Assembly: GCF_016592155.1 (NCBI RefSeq)
Contig: NZ_AP024237.1
Coordinates: 4,154,001 to 4,218,000, forward strand
From: Mycobacterium heckeshornense
GTDB taxonomy: Bacteria; Actinomycetota; Actinomycetes; Mycobacteriales; Mycobacteriaceae
Length of the DNA stretch: 64,000 bases
Reading direction: 5' to 3'
Shown here: in pieces, positions 36,999 through 46,412 of the stretch
Layout of the letters: each line of letters begins with the position of its first letter
Position numbering within the stretch: the stretch's first letter is position 1
Notes under the pieces: model-generated
The model's database searches: none
What the model saw: the letters and a program-made list of their open reading frames with translations, nothing else
What the model was told of the DNA's origin: nothing
Translations under genes and position numbers: made by a program

Positions 36999-38168
36999 GT
37001 GATGTTACGAGGATCGCAAAAGCGTCAGGACTCGATACTGACGCTCGTCGGCACCGCGGTGCTGCTCTGCGTGGTGCTCGCGATGCTTGCTGTAGTGATT
37101 GAGCCGTTCAGCGGTCCACCACCTGATCGGATTTCCGTCGCGATCGATACCCCGTTCGTCGGTCAGGGCGTCGAGGCGGGAACCGCGGTCGTCCTCCATG
37201 GGGTCGAGGTTGGCAAGGTCACCAGCGTGGCTCTGTCGCCAGGCGGTGGTGTCCGACTCGCCATCGGCCTGCAGAGGGGGCCGGTAGCCGGCCTCACCGA
37301 CAAGATGAACATCGATTTTCGCCCGATCAATTATTTCGGTGTTCCCGGCGTGAATATTATCCCTGCTCCCGGCGGCCAAGCAGTCCGCGACGGGACGGAG
37401 ATCAGCGTGATGCCGAGGGGAAATTTCACACTCTCGGCGCTGTTGTCCCAGCTCGGCAATGTGTCTGCCGCCGCGCTGACTCCTCAGCTGATCTCGGTCC
37501 TCGATCGGGTCACTCGATACACCGACGGACTCAACCCGCTGCTCGAAACCCTGGTGACCACCACGAAAGCAGTCGCCGACGTGCAGAACGTCTCGACGGC
37601 GACACTGTTGGCTAATGCCGCACCCATCAGCGCGGCATACCCGGGGTTTGCTAACGCGACGGTCAATCTTGCCGCGCGCGTATCCGACAACGACTATTAC
37701 CCGGAGCCGGGCGACCCAAGTGGCCGTTACCCCACGATCCCGCCACCGTCATCGCCGGCAGCGTCCGGCAGAAAACTGACACCCCCATACAAGGAATTCT
37801 CCAAGACGAAAGATGTCGCTTCCATCAGCGACAAAGAGTTTCAAAACACCTACTTGCGATTCCTCGAACTTGCCTCGGGCGGCCTGTTTCTCGCTGTCGG
37901 CACGGTGGTGAAGAGTCATTCCGATGACCTGCTACCTCTGGTCAACGGGATTAAACAACTGTCTGACCCGGTGCCTTCTCTGCTGAGGCCTGCTGACCTC
38001 GCCCGGACATTGGCGGAGCTGCGTTCTCGGTTTGAGAAACTGTTCGGAGGCAACGGTGAACAGCGCGCCCTACAAGTTCGAATTCTCTTGGACAGCCTCC
38101 CCGGTGTTGCGGCACCGCTGGGAGTGCAGAGCGTGCCCCCCGATGCGGAGGGTGGGCCGCGGCGATGA
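36999..38168 (+). CDS. mceA: MCE-family protein MceA
   Basis: A 389-residue MCE-domain protein starting at GTG 36999. One N-terminal membrane helix (ILTLVGTAVLLCVVLAMLAVVI) is followed by the MCE beta-domain (ISVAIDTPFVGQGVEAGTAV, then VLHGVEVGKVTSVAL) and a helical needle-forming region. Such proteins assemble as heterohexamers (A-F) that build a hydrophobic conduit across the periplasm for lipid import. It overlaps mceB by four bases (ATGA). Confidence 0.92.
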   Translation: MMLRGSQKRQDSILTLVGTAVLLCVVLAMLAVVIEPFSGPPPDRISVAIDTPFVGQGVEAGTAVVLHGVEVGKVTSVALSPGGGVRLAIGLQRGPVAGLTDKMNIDFRPINYFGVPGVNIIPAPGGQAVRDGTEISVMPRGNFTLSALLSQLGNVSAAALTPQLISVLDRVTRYTDGLNPLLETLVTTTKAVADVQNVSTATLLANAAPISAAYPGFANATVNLAARVSDNDYYPEPGDPSGRYPTIPPPSSPAASGRKLTPPYKEFSKTKDVASISDKEFQNTYLRFLELASGGLFLAVGTVVKSHSDDLLPLVNGIKQLSDPVPSLLRPADLARTLAELRSRFEKLFGGNGEQRALQVRILLDSLPGVAAPLGVQSVPPDAEGGPRR

Positions 38169-39166
38169 AGCCGAAAGCCGCAGTGTGGCGCCTCGCGATC
38201 GCCGTTGCCATCACCATCGTGGTGCTCATCGCGATCCGTAACGTCATCACCCACCCCGTGGCGACGGACACTCGCACCTACACGGCAGATTTCACTGACG
38301 CATCCGGACTGCAAACCGACGCCGACATACGCGTCCGCGGAGTTCGCGTCGGTAAAGTCAAGTCGGTCAAACTCTTACGACGCGGCAAGCAAAACATCGC
38401 CGCCGTCACCTTCACCCTCGACAAGCGATACGGTGTCGTGTCCGTCACCAGGCTTGCCATCAAATTCCAAGCTCTCACGGGCGTGCGCTATGTGGATGTG
38501 TCCAACCCGGCTGAGGGCTACTCGGCGGCCGATCTGGTCAGACAACTGCCCACGACGATGACGCAGCCGTCCTTCGACGTCACAGCTCTGTTCAACGGGC
38601 TGCAACCGGTGCTCGCCACATTGAGTCCAGAAGAGATCAACACCTTCACAGCGAATGCCGCATCCTTCTTGTCCGGCGACGAGACCGGTCTGGCGCCGCT
38701 GCTGGACAGCCTGCGAAAGCTCACCCAATTCGTGTCGGACCGGCAGCAAGTCGTGGCGACACTAATACACAACCTTGCAGAGCTTGCCGACGCCATCAAC
38801 GGCACATCGAAACAATTCATCCACCTACTCGAATTGGCGCAACAGCCGGTCGACGCTGCCCTTACGGTGCTCGACGAGTTTCGAAAAGATTTACTGTATG
38901 GAAACGAATTTTTCAATCCTGTTGTGCGATTGTTGCATAATGCCGGACTTCGGAATGGAGTCAATATCGATGAGGCGTTCGACCGCGCCTTCAGCAATCT
39001 CGACAATTTCTTCGACGCCTTCAAATTATTGCCGGTAATCAACGAGAATATTCCGCCGCCGGGGCAAGCCGGCACGCCCGAGCCGTGCACTCGGGGTCGC
39101 TTTCAGCTACCTGAGACAATGGATGTACTTTTGAATGGCAGAAGGGTCGTCCTATGCAACCACTGA
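38165..39166 (+). CDS. mceB: MCE-family protein MceB
   Basis: A 333-residue MCE protein. The N-terminal anchor (WRLAIAVAITIVVLIAIRNVI) is followed by the MCE domain (YTADFTDASGLQTDADIRVRG, GVRVGKVKSVKLL, RYVDVSN) and a helical region. The C-terminus holds a Cys pair in EPCTRGRFQLPET and VVLCNH, typical of MceB. It overlaps mceA by four bases and mceC by thirteen, so translation is coupled along the operon. Confidence 0.92.
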   Translation: MKPKAAVWRLAIAVAITIVVLIAIRNVITHPVATDTRTYTADFTDASGLQTDADIRVRGVRVGKVKSVKLLRRGKQNIAAVTFTLDKRYGVVSVTRLAIKFQALTGVRYVDVSNPAEGYSAADLVRQLPTTMTQPSFDVTALFNGLQPVLATLSPEEINTFTANAASFLSGDETGLAPLLDSLRKLTQFVSDRQQVVATLIHNLAELADAINGTSKQFIHLLELAQQPVDAALTVLDEFRKDLLYGNEFFNPVVRLLHNAGLRNGVNIDEAFDRAFSNLDNFFDAFKLLPVINENIPPPGQAGTPEPCTRGRFQLPETMDVLLNGRRVVLCNH

Positions 39167-40134
39167 AATTGCGCTCACTGCTGCGAAACCCGGTCAGCTG
39201 GGGTGCTGGTGGGATCGCGTTCGCGACGGTAGTGGCCCTCGTGCTGGGCTATATCCATTATAACCCTCCCGGCCAGGGAAAAATCGTCACCTTTTACACC
39301 GATGACGCAGCGCAGATCAGGCAAGGAGATGATGTGCGGATGGCCGGGATCACGGTGGGTAAGGTGAAAGACATTGCGTTGGAGTCGAAACGGGTGCGAG
39401 TGCGGGCGCGCATCGATGACGACGCATTCATCGGTGACCAGTCACAAGTAGATGTGCGCATGCTCACCGTGGTCGGCGGCTACTACGTAAACATCAATTC
39501 TATTGGCGACCGGCCACTGGGCGCCGAACCTATTCCGTCGGAACGCGTCAAACTGCCGTACATCTTGACCGATGCTCTTGAAGATTCGATGAAGATCACC
39601 GCCAATGTCGCCACGAAACCGATCAATGAATCGCTCAACGCAATACAGCAGGGACTCAAGGGCACGAACGTGGAGGCGCTTGCCGCGATAGTTGATGCCG
39701 GAAATTCCATTATGTCGACGATAGACAGACAACGCGGAGAGGTGACCAAGATCTTAAACGTCTCCAACGAATACATCCGGGCCCTCAAAAATTATCGCGG
39801 GGAACTCGTCCAGCTGATCCGCAAGATCGCGATTGTGACCCAGACACTCATCCTGTACGGCAAGGGGCTCGAGGAGTTAAGCAACGGGTTGGGCGAGACC
39901 ACGCTGGCACTCAAACCGGTTGGGGATTTTTACGCCACCCACCGTGTGGAGTTCATCGAGAAGGTCCGCCAGTATATGCACAGGACACGATTGTTTGTAG
40001 AACGCAGTGGTGTCACCGTCCGCCTGCTGCAGCGGCTGCAGAACTTGTTCGACAGAGTCCTCAACGGCCAGGACGCCAACCCAGGACTGCTGGCCACCGA
40101 CCTATGTATCCCCATGCCAGGGAGCGCGTGCTGA
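39154..40134 (+). CDS. mceC: MCE-family protein MceC
   Basis: A 326-residue MCE protein with anchor (GIAFATVVALVLGYIHYNPPG), MCE domain (IVTFYTDDAAQIRQGDDVRMAG, ITVGKVKDIAL, GGYYVNINSIG) and a coiled-coil-like helical stretch (about 150-290). It ends with LCIPMPGSAC, the two-Cys tail usual for MceC. Start and stop overlap mceB by 13 bases and mceD by one. Confidence 0.92.
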   Translation: MQPLKLRSLLRNPVSWGAGGIAFATVVALVLGYIHYNPPGQGKIVTFYTDDAAQIRQGDDVRMAGITVGKVKDIALESKRVRVRARIDDDAFIGDQSQVDVRMLTVVGGYYVNINSIGDRPLGAEPIPSERVKLPYILTDALEDSMKITANVATKPINESLNAIQQGLKGTNVEALAAIVDAGNSIMSTIDRQRGEVTKILNVSNEYIRALKNYRGELVQLIRKIAIVTQTLILYGKGLEELSNGLGETTLALKPVGDFYATHRVEFIEKVRQYMHRTRLFVERSGVTVRLLQRLQNLFDRVLNGQDANPGLLATDLCIPMPGSAC

Positions 40135-41240
40135 TGGCCGCGCCACGTAGGCACCGAATCACCTGGGCGGCCGCGGTCTCACTGGTCGCCGCGACCATCG
40201 TTGCCCTGTGCGGATCGTGCGCGCCACCCATCCTGCGGCAGCACCCCGAATACTGCGCGATCATGCCCGACACCGTCGGTTTATATGTCGGCAACCCGGT
40301 CACCCAAATGGGTGTCCGGGTCGGCAAGGTCACCGCCATCACCCCCGAGACCCTCAACGTCCGGGTGGATTTCACAGCGGGTGAGCGTCCGCTGCCCGCT
40401 GACGTCAAGGCTGTCATCAGGTCGCCGTCGATCCTCGCCGACCGATCGTTGGAACTGGTTGGCAACTACGACTCAGGTCCCCAACTGCACGCCGGCGGTT
40501 GCATTCCCCTCAGCCGATCCTTCACCCCGAAGAGCTTGACCCGGGTCATCGGTTCGGCGACGGATTTCATCAACGCGATCAACCCCCACGGGTCGACGAA
40601 TGTCGGTGATGTCGTCAACGGGATCGATCAGTCAATTCACGGCCAGGGGCCCGGTATCAGCAAATTGCTGACCTCGACCTCGGCTGCGCTTGATTCTCCC
40701 GATCAAGCGATCGGCGACATCGGCGCTATCACGAAAAACCTCGCTGTTCTGACTTCTTCGCTGCGAGCGATCGAGCCGACGCTCAAGCAGGTGCTGACAG
40801 AGACTGAAGAGATCGCGCCCGAAGCAGTTAACACCGCACTGGGAACGACCAAGACCCTCGAGGGCCTTCAGATGCTCATCCCCTTGGCCGGAGATTTAGA
40901 ACGTGAACTCGGTGGGGAACTCCAGCAAACCCTTGACGTGGTGTCTGTCGTCACGCGGAAGCTCGCCGGGCGCGCACCGTTCTACGCGAGCACCCTCAAC
41001 ATCGCGCCTCGCTTGATCAACGGCGTCGCCAACTTCGTACAAACCCGCGGGACCTCTGGCTTCGCGGCGTTCAATATCAAATACCGCCCGCCGCTTTACC
41101 GCGTCCGTACGCCGAATGGAGCGTTTGTATGTGGATACATGAACGCAGCAATGCCCGGCAGCTGTGTGAACGTCGCCGGAACGCCGTATGCGGTCGACGT
41201 CGCCCTCCTTCAGTACGTTCTGATGCTGGCGAACCGCTGA
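40134..41240 (+). CDS. mceD: MCE-family protein MceD
   Basis: A 368-residue MCE protein from ATG 40134, which overlaps the mceC TGA. The N-terminal hydrophobic stretch (TWAAAVSLVAATIVALCGSC) ends with a Cys that could act as a lipobox, although MceE is the usual lipoprotein. The MCE domain shows DTVGLYVGNPVTQMGVRVGK (residues near 55) and a Cys near the end (GYMNAAMPGSCVNV). It is followed by mceE with an unusual long overlap or a non-standard start. Confidence 0.9.
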   Translation: MAAPRRHRITWAAAVSLVAATIVALCGSCAPPILRQHPEYCAIMPDTVGLYVGNPVTQMGVRVGKVTAITPETLNVRVDFTAGERPLPADVKAVIRSPSILADRSLELVGNYDSGPQLHAGGCIPLSRSFTPKSLTRVIGSATDFINAINPHGSTNVGDVVNGIDQSIHGQGPGISKLLTSTSAALDSPDQAIGDIGAITKNLAVLTSSLRAIEPTLKQVLTETEEIAPEAVNTALGTTKTLEGLQMLIPLAGDLERELGGELQQTLDVVSVVTRKLAGRAPFYASTLNIAPRLINGVANFVQTRGTSGFAAFNIKYRPPLYRVRTPNGAFVCGYMNAAMPGSCVNVAGTPYAVDVALLQYVLMLANR

Positions 41241-42235
41241 GGCGCGCGACCGGCCCGTTGGCCGTACTAGTCGCAACCGTCGTCGCTGTCTCGTCGTGCT
41301 CAATGATTGACGTCAACTCACTGCCGCAGCCAGGCAAGTCCTATCGCGACGGGTACGACATCGTCCTCGCGTTCGATAACGTGCTCAACCTGCCGTTGCG
41401 GGCGAAAGTGGTGCTGGACGGCGTGGCCGTCGGAGTGGTCACCGATGTTGCTCTCAAGAGTGAGGAGGTTGATGTCACCGCGCGCATCGGTTCCGGCACT
41501 GTGGTGCCGTCGAACACCAAGGCGTCGCTGCAGCAAGCCACCGTGCTAAGTGACATTTACGTCGCCCTGGAGCGTCCCCACACTGGCGGTCCGCCGGCAC
41601 CCGCACTGGGTCCGGGCGGAATGATCCCCCGAGCCCAAACGATGTCACCACCCCCGCTGGAAGACACCATCGCTAGCCTGGCGAATTTCGTGTCGAGTGG
41701 GTCCATACAGCGCATCCAGAACACGGTGATCCGCCTCAATCGCCTGACACCGCGATCCGGTGAAGTACGCAGGCTCACGTCCCGGGTCGTCAACGACCTC
41801 ACGGACCTGTCCGACAACATCGATCGGGTCGACCAACTCCTTAACGGCGTGTCCGGAACGGCTCAGGTCTTAAATGCCCGAATTCCGCAATTGCGGGACT
41901 ACTTGTCGCCCAGGGGGCAGCTGGCCATCGCACGCAGTGTGCATTTCTACCGGTATTTAGCCACTCTTCTACCCGGGGTCGGCAGCATCGCCCTCGGCGG
42001 ATATTGGCTTGTTCCTTTACTTAATTCGCTGGGCAATACCTTCGCCGCGCTTTTTCAGCGTTCCAAAATCGCCTTCGAAGAGGAGATACCGAAGTACCGA
42101 AAACTATTCACTAATTTCTTCCTACCAGAAGACAAGTATCCCGCGATCAACATCACCTCGATAGTCGGGCCTGATGGGCGCGAACTGTCGGGCAATGTGC
42201 AAAACGTGTTACGGATCCTCGGGGCGATGCCATGA
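41129..42235 (+). CDS. mceE: MCE-family lipoprotein MceE (LprK type); start uncertain
   Basis: The protein has the lipoprotein signal PLAVLVATVVAVSSCS with a lipobox Cys and the MCE domain (DGYDIVLAFDNVLNLPLRAK, DGVAVGVVTDVAL). The only in-frame ATG upstream is 41129, which would overlap mceD by 112 bases and add an odd basic N-terminus of about 36 residues. A CTG at 41237 overlapping the mceD TGA (CTGA) would give a textbook signal peptide (RRATGPLAVLV...), matching the overlap style of its neighbours. The lipid-anchored MceE is thought to tether the hexamer to the membrane. The stop overlaps mceF by four bases. Confidence 0.88.
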   Translation: MWIHERSNARQLCERRRNAVCGRRRPPSVRSDAGEPLRRATGPLAVLVATVVAVSSCSMIDVNSLPQPGKSYRDGYDIVLAFDNVLNLPLRAKVVLDGVAVGVVTDVALKSEEVDVTARIGSGTVVPSNTKASLQQATVLSDIYVALERPHTGGPPAPALGPGGMIPRAQTMSPPPLEDTIASLANFVSSGSIQRIQNTVIRLNRLTPRSGEVRRLTSRVVNDLTDLSDNIDRVDQLLNGVSGTAQVLNARIPQLRDYLSPRGQLAIARSVHFYRYLATLLPGVGSIALGGYWLVPLLNSLGNTFAALFQRSKIAFEEEIPKYRKLFTNFFLPEDKYPAINITSIVGPDGRELSGNVQNVLRILGAMP

Positions 42236-43176
42236 GGGCGCGAGACGTCATATCGTTTGCCGCATTTACCGCCATCATCGTGTTTGTCCTTGGCTACTTT
42301 GCAGCACTCGGAATCCGAGTCAAACCGCCTTCCGGGCGCACCAACCTGTCCATGGAGGTCGCCGACATCAATGGTCTCGAAGTCGGATCCAACGTGCTGC
42401 TGCGCGGGGTGCCGATCGGCAAAGTCACCAAAATCGGCACAACCATCCAGGCCGCAACCATCGACTTTTACATTGAGGGCCGCTACCAAATTCCGCTCGA
42501 CAGTCAAATACGGCTCGAGAATCTCTCGGCGCTCGGGGAGTCCTACATCAGTCTGACACCGCACAGTGCCGGCGGACCGATGCTGCACGACGGACAGCGC
42601 ATCGCGGCCAAAGCGGTCACCACGCCCCCGTCGATTTCCGACCTGACCACCAGCGTCGTCCGAGTTCTCAACCAGCTCAATCCACCGGCACTCAAACGCA
42701 TTGTCGCCGAGGCCAACGCCGCACTGCCGGACCCAGTCGCGGTCCTGCCCAACATATCGCGTGCCAGCACCCTATTGAGAAACACCATCGCGGACTTCCG
42801 TGGCAGCGGGCGTGCAGTGCTCGACAATATTCAGACACTGCTAAAACACGCCGAATACGTCGCCCCTGTCTTAACCGGACTGACGCCCCGCGTCACGGAA
42901 TTGGGTGTGTGGGTTCAAGATATCGACAAGCAAGCAGTGAACTTCGTCTACGGAGATGGGGTATCTAATGTTGCCAACCTCAACAAACTCGTCAGACGAA
43001 TTCAACTGTTCCTGGACGATCGAGGCCCGGACCTCAAAGTGCTGGGTGAGGCGTTCCTGCCGAAGCTGAACGCGATCGCCGCCGCGCTGTCAAACTTCGA
43101 CACCGCTCAGATCTTGGACCGCGTGCTGGCAGCGGTGCCACCCGACGGAATCATGACGCTTCGCGTCGTGCCTTAG
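42232..43176 (+). CDS. mceF: MCE-family protein MceF
   Basis: A 314-residue MCE protein, at the short end for MceF. The anchor (VISFAAFTAIIVFVLGYFAAL), MCE domain (LSMEVADINGLEVGSNVLLRG, VPIGKVTKIG, SYISLTP) and a long helical region are present, but the extended Pro/Gly-rich C-terminal tail of many MceF proteins is missing; it ends PPDGIMTLRVVP. It closes the set yrbEA-yrbEB-mceABCDEF. Confidence 0.92.
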   Translation: MRARDVISFAAFTAIIVFVLGYFAALGIRVKPPSGRTNLSMEVADINGLEVGSNVLLRGVPIGKVTKIGTTIQAATIDFYIEGRYQIPLDSQIRLENLSALGESYISLTPHSAGGPMLHDGQRIAAKAVTTPPSISDLTTSVVRVLNQLNPPALKRIVAEANAALPDPVAVLPNISRASTLLRNTIADFRGSGRAVLDNIQTLLKHAEYVAPVLTGLTPRVTELGVWVQDIDKQAVNFVYGDGVSNVANLNKLVRRIQLFLDDRGPDLKVLGEAFLPKLNAIAAALSNFDTAQILDRVLAAVPPDGIMTLRVVP

Positions 43177-43228
43177 GGCGAACTGAAATCAAGAAATGCA
43201 CCGCCGTGACATGCAATCTAGGGAAGGG

Positions 43229-43936
43229 ATGGCCATGAAGCTAAGAAGGAGTGCGACTCTGGAATCGGCTCCGGCCGAAACGGACCCGACCACTCCGGAA
43301 TCCGCGGAATCGGCCGACCTGCGGCTTGAAAAACCGGCCTGCACGAAGCCTGAGGGTTCGGCCGACGCACGGGCGGACGACGCGGCCACCCACCCACGGT
43401 CACCGCGAGTGCACCGTTCGATCTCGCTCAGTGTTCGTAGCTTGGCGGTCGCGGCGGTGATCGCTATCCTCGCCGGCGCGGTGGGCACGTTGGCTTGGCT
43501 CTACATTGGAGCGCGAGGCCAGCTGAACGCACGGGCTCGCGAATCGGCGAACGATGCCCGGGCCGAGAAGGTGGCGCTCGATTATTCGGTCAACGCCGCG
43601 ACGATAGACGTTAAAGATCTCCAGGCGTGGAAGGTCAAACTCGTGGCCGGGACCAGCCCGGAACTCAACCATAAGTTGAGCGACGCAGCAAACTCCATGG
43701 AACAGGTCCTGGTCCCCCTGGAATGGAGTTCGACCGCACAACCGCTCGTAGCCAAGGTTCGTTCGAGAAGTGGCGGACTTTTCGTCGTCGATTGCTTTGT
43801 CAGCGTTCAGACCAAGACCGTGCAATCCCCCGAACCGCTGCAATCAACAGCGACATACAGCCTGACGATCGACAGCAATAACAACTGGCTGATCACAGAT
43901 GTCGGCGGAGTTGGCGCGGTCGTCGGACCGAAGTAA
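43229..43936 (+). CDS. Mce-associated membrane protein (Mas/Mam type)
   Basis: A protein of about 235 residues with an N-terminal charged, Pro/Glu/Ala-rich cytoplasmic part, one membrane helix (SLAVAAVIAILAGAVGTLAWLYI) and an NTF2-like extracytoplasmic domain (DYSVNAATIDVKDLQAWKVK ... SNNNWLITDVGGV). This is the standard Mam/Mas layout; such proteins stabilise Mce complexes. AGGGAAGGG lies immediately before ATG 43229 and suits the ATG at 43235 slightly better; either may be used. It begins 52 bases after mceF. Confidence 0.85.
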   Translation: MAMKLRRSATLESAPAETDPTTPESAESADLRLEKPACTKPEGSADARADDAATHPRSPRVHRSISLSVRSLAVAAVIAILAGAVGTLAWLYIGARGQLNARARESANDARAEKVALDYSVNAATIDVKDLQAWKVKLVAGTSPELNHKLSDAANSMEQVLVPLEWSSTAQPLVAKVRSRSGGLFVVDCFVSVQTKTVQSPEPLQSTATYSLTIDSNNNWLITDVGGVGAVVGPK

Positions 43937-43967
43937 ATCTGCGAATCGTCGGGAAAATGAGTCAGTT

Positions 43968-44708
43968 ATGAGTGTCAGGACTGTTACCCAGCCAGTGTCG
44001 GGGCTCGGTTTGAAGGGCTCAATAACCTTGCAGGAAAGGCGAATACGGTTCGTGCGAGCGGTGAATCGGACGGCACGAATCCGATCGCGTCTCCGCGGGG
44101 CCGCGACCACTGCTGGGGTGACGGTTCTATCGGCGCTGGCAATCTTCCTCCCGCCGACGTCGAACGCCGACCCGGACCCGGCCGCACCCCCCTCCGATAG
44201 CGATCTGCTGTACGCGTTTCCGGCATTCACGCCGACGCCGTCCAACTGGAAGCCAAAATTCCCGTTTCCCTACGACCAAACCCGAGACCGCGTCACACCG
44301 GCGGATATCACCGCCATGGCCGAAATGTGCCAATGGTACAACCGTCAATACGCCACCCTGAGAGACCAAATCGACAGGATCCAGTTCAACCGAATCGATT
44401 CCTACGGTAAAGATTTCGACTACAACCAGGGCGACATTCAACAACAAGTCGACATCGTCACCGGAAACATCGATAAGTCCTTGGCCTTCCTGGACCCCCG
44501 CGTTCATGCGCTGACCATCGCTCAAAACAGTTTCGGAGACAACTACTTTCCCATCTACGAGGGCGAGCAGTTCTTCAAGCTCTACGAGCAACTAGTCAAC
44601 GTTAGCAACGGCATCAAGGCCCACCAGCCAGACTGGTTCACGGGACCGTCGGTCCAAAAGGCGAAACGCCATGGCAGCGACATCTTTCGCTCTCATGTGT
44701 GCGACTAG
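43968..44708 (+). CDS. Exported protein of unknown function, Mce-linked
   Basis: A 246-residue protein from ATG 43968 (MSVRTVTQPVSGLGLKG). A long basic n-region is followed by a hydrophobic stretch (GVTVLSALAIFLPPTSNA) with probable cleavage before DPDP. The mature part is Pro-rich at first (PAFTPTPSNWKPKFPFPYDQ), then helical and rich in Asp, Gln and Tyr (MCQWYNRQYATLRDQIDRIQ), with two Cys. I recognise no family. Its position right after the Mce-associated membrane protein suggests a periplasmic or cell-envelope role with the transporter. Confidence 0.75.
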   Translation: MSVRTVTQPVSGLGLKGSITLQERRIRFVRAVNRTARIRSRLRGAATTAGVTVLSALAIFLPPTSNADPDPAAPPSDSDLLYAFPAFTPTPSNWKPKFPFPYDQTRDRVTPADITAMAEMCQWYNRQYATLRDQIDRIQFNRIDSYGKDFDYNQGDIQQQVDIVTGNIDKSLAFLDPRVHALTIAQNSFGDNYFPIYEGEQFFKLYEQLVNVSNGIKAHQPDWFTGPSVQKAKRHGSDIFRSHVCD

Positions 44709-44721
44709 CAGGAAAACGACG

Positions 44722-45231
44722 ATGGGCGCGGATGCTCGGCCTGCCTTCCCCAGGAGGGTTACCTATTCCTTGTCGCACCGCCGCCTTCAGGGTATTTCAG
44801 CAGCAGCCACGGTGCTGCCATTCCTGGCCGCGAACATGTTGTTGGCCCCGCCAGCGGTCGCAGATTCCGCCGACAGCCTTAGGGCCGCGGTGGGCTCGGT
44901 GCGCTCAGCGTCCTGTGGGCCCTTGCGGCCTGACCCGTTGGTTGAACGCACCGCTGAAGACGTGAATCGATCAACCGCTGCGTGGCTCGATCACACTGGA
45001 CGCGTCGCGCCGGTGGACGACCCCCTTCCACTGTTGAAGGACCGCGGCTATGGCGGTAAGAAGGCCCGTCTGTTGCAAGGCGCAGCCCGCACCACTGCTG
45101 ACGCGATAAAAGCTCTGTTGCTTGAAGGCTATCTCGAAATCCCCGATTGCTCCTACACCGATTACGGCGCCAGCGTAATCAGGAATCGAACCACTAACTA
45201 CGTCCTCACCGCGATCGTCTTGGCCGCCTGA
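44722..45231 (+). CDS. Exported CAP-like mycobacterial protein
   Basis: About 169 residues from ATG 44722. The signal region (ISAAATVLPFLAANMLLAPPAVA) precedes DSADSL. The mature part (SCGPLRPDPLVERTAEDVNR, STAAWLDH, LLKDRGYGGKKARLLQG, IPDCSYTDYGASV) follows the pattern of small mycobacterial secreted proteins annotated as CAP-domain-like, with a disulfide-compatible pair of Cys. It starts 13 bases after the previous stop. An ATG at 44671 overlapping the preceding gene is the alternative start. Function unknown. Confidence 0.75.
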   Translation: MGADARPAFPRRVTYSLSHRRLQGISAAATVLPFLAANMLLAPPAVADSADSLRAAVGSVRSASCGPLRPDPLVERTAEDVNRSTAAWLDHTGRVAPVDDPLPLLKDRGYGGKKARLLQGAARTTADAIKALLLEGYLEIPDCSYTDYGASVIRNRTTNYVLTAIVLAA

Positions 45232-45274
45232 TGCATACGCGGCGCGGCGTTCCGATTCTGCATGGAGGGTGCTC

Positions 45275-45772
45275 ATGAATCGACTCCACACCACGGGGGC
45301 TTCGGTAATCGTGGGCGTTGCGGCGATCGTGTCGGCCCCTGTCGCTCACGCCGAAGACACGGTGACCTATGAGGTCTTTTCGAGCTTCGTGGACCAGGTG
45401 GATGGGATCGAATACCGCGATCTATCGGGAAAGCACTTAATACCCGCGGTGCCGCTGCCCTGGCAGATCACGGTTCCCGTGGCCAACGTGTTCAGCCCGG
45501 AAGACGCGGGCGCCGAGGTACGCGCCGACTGGCGGCCAAATTTCAGGACGGCGGCGACCGTCGGCCGAGTTCTGCAGGGTCAATTGGTGACGGTGCGCAT
45601 TTCTTTCCGCGGCAAGGTCATCTGCGAAAACACTATCGACGTTGGTAATGCGACATGCTACGGCAGCGCGCCGCACTCGCCGGACACCGACTCGACGTAT
45701 GACCGGAGTCCGTTATTTCCTGAACCGGCATCGGGATTGGTGCCAGGAGTGGATCCGGGCCGTGTCAATTAG
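45275..45772 (+). CDS. Small exported protein of unknown function
   Basis: A 165-residue protein from ATG 45275; GGAGGG at 45264-45269 decides the start. The signal peptide NRLHTTGASVIVGVAAIVSA ends at AHA with mature EDTVTYEV. The mature part is beta-rich (VTYEVFSSFVDQVDGIEYRD, VPLPWQITVPV, ADWRP, VRISFRGKVICENT) and resembles the immunoglobulin-like domain of MmpS and related mycobacterial secreted proteins, with two Cys (ICENTIDVGNATCYG). The role is unknown. Confidence 0.75.
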   Translation: MNRLHTTGASVIVGVAAIVSAPVAHAEDTVTYEVFSSFVDQVDGIEYRDLSGKHLIPAVPLPWQITVPVANVFSPEDAGAEVRADWRPNFRTAATVGRVLQGQLVTVRISFRGKVICENTIDVGNATCYGSAPHSPDTDSTYDRSPLFPEPASGLVPGVDPGRVN

Positions 45773-45794
45773 AAACGAGGACGCGAGGTTGGCA

Positions 45795-46412
45795 ATGGTC
45801 AGTATGCGCGCGGGGGTCTGCCGGTGGTTGGCGACGACTGCGTGTCTCATCGGGTTGACGGTCGGTGCCGCGCCCGCCGGGCAAGCACAGCCGGACGACG
45901 ACGTCGACAATGTCGCTGGCGCGCCGGTATCCGCTGATCCCCTTCCCCCTTCCGCGGGCGATCTGCGTGGGAACAAGCCAGAGGCTGACTTGCCGATACC
46001 TCCTAAGTCCACTCCATTTCCCGACGCCGGCCCCATTCTGCAGTCCTACCAGCGACAGCAGCCCAGTGAATTCTTCACCGCGAGCAATGAAGGCGTATGG
46101 TTCTCCACCCCTTTGGGGCTGAACTGCGGCATCTGGGATCGAGGCGGCTTTGGCTGCGCGGGGAGTATTCCGGGTGCACCGCAGGGAGACACCCACATCG
46201 GTTGGGTTACCGGGAACATCGTGACCCGCTATGACCCCCTGCTGAGTTTTCAGTTCCCCCCTGGGCGGGCGGAGCGAATGCTGCCGCCACGCAGCTACGT
46301 GGAATACAACGGAACGAGGTGCGCCACCATGACGGATAACAGCACCTACTGTGCGCATGGCCCTTACCGGTTCTTCATCACGCCCACCAAAACGTTTCTG
46401 AGCCCGCCGTGA
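45795..46412 (+). CDS. Exported protein of unknown function
   Basis: A 205-residue protein from ATG 45795. Signal sequence AGVCRWLATTACLIGLTVGA ends near GQA, followed by an acidic, Pro-rich linker. The C-terminal domain has four Cys in regular spacing (LNCGIWD, FGCAGS, TRCATM, TYCAHG) and many aromatic residues, a pattern of a small disulfide-bonded fold seen in other mycobacterial secreted proteins. The next frame overlaps its end (GTGA). No function is known. Confidence 0.75.
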   Translation: MVSMRAGVCRWLATTACLIGLTVGAAPAGQAQPDDDVDNVAGAPVSADPLPPSAGDLRGNKPEADLPIPPKSTPFPDAGPILQSYQRQQPSEFFTASNEGVWFSTPLGLNCGIWDRGGFGCAGSIPGAPQGDTHIGWVTGNIVTRYDPLLSFQFPPGRAERMLPPRSYVEYNGTRCATMTDNSTYCAHGPYRFFITPTKTFLSPP

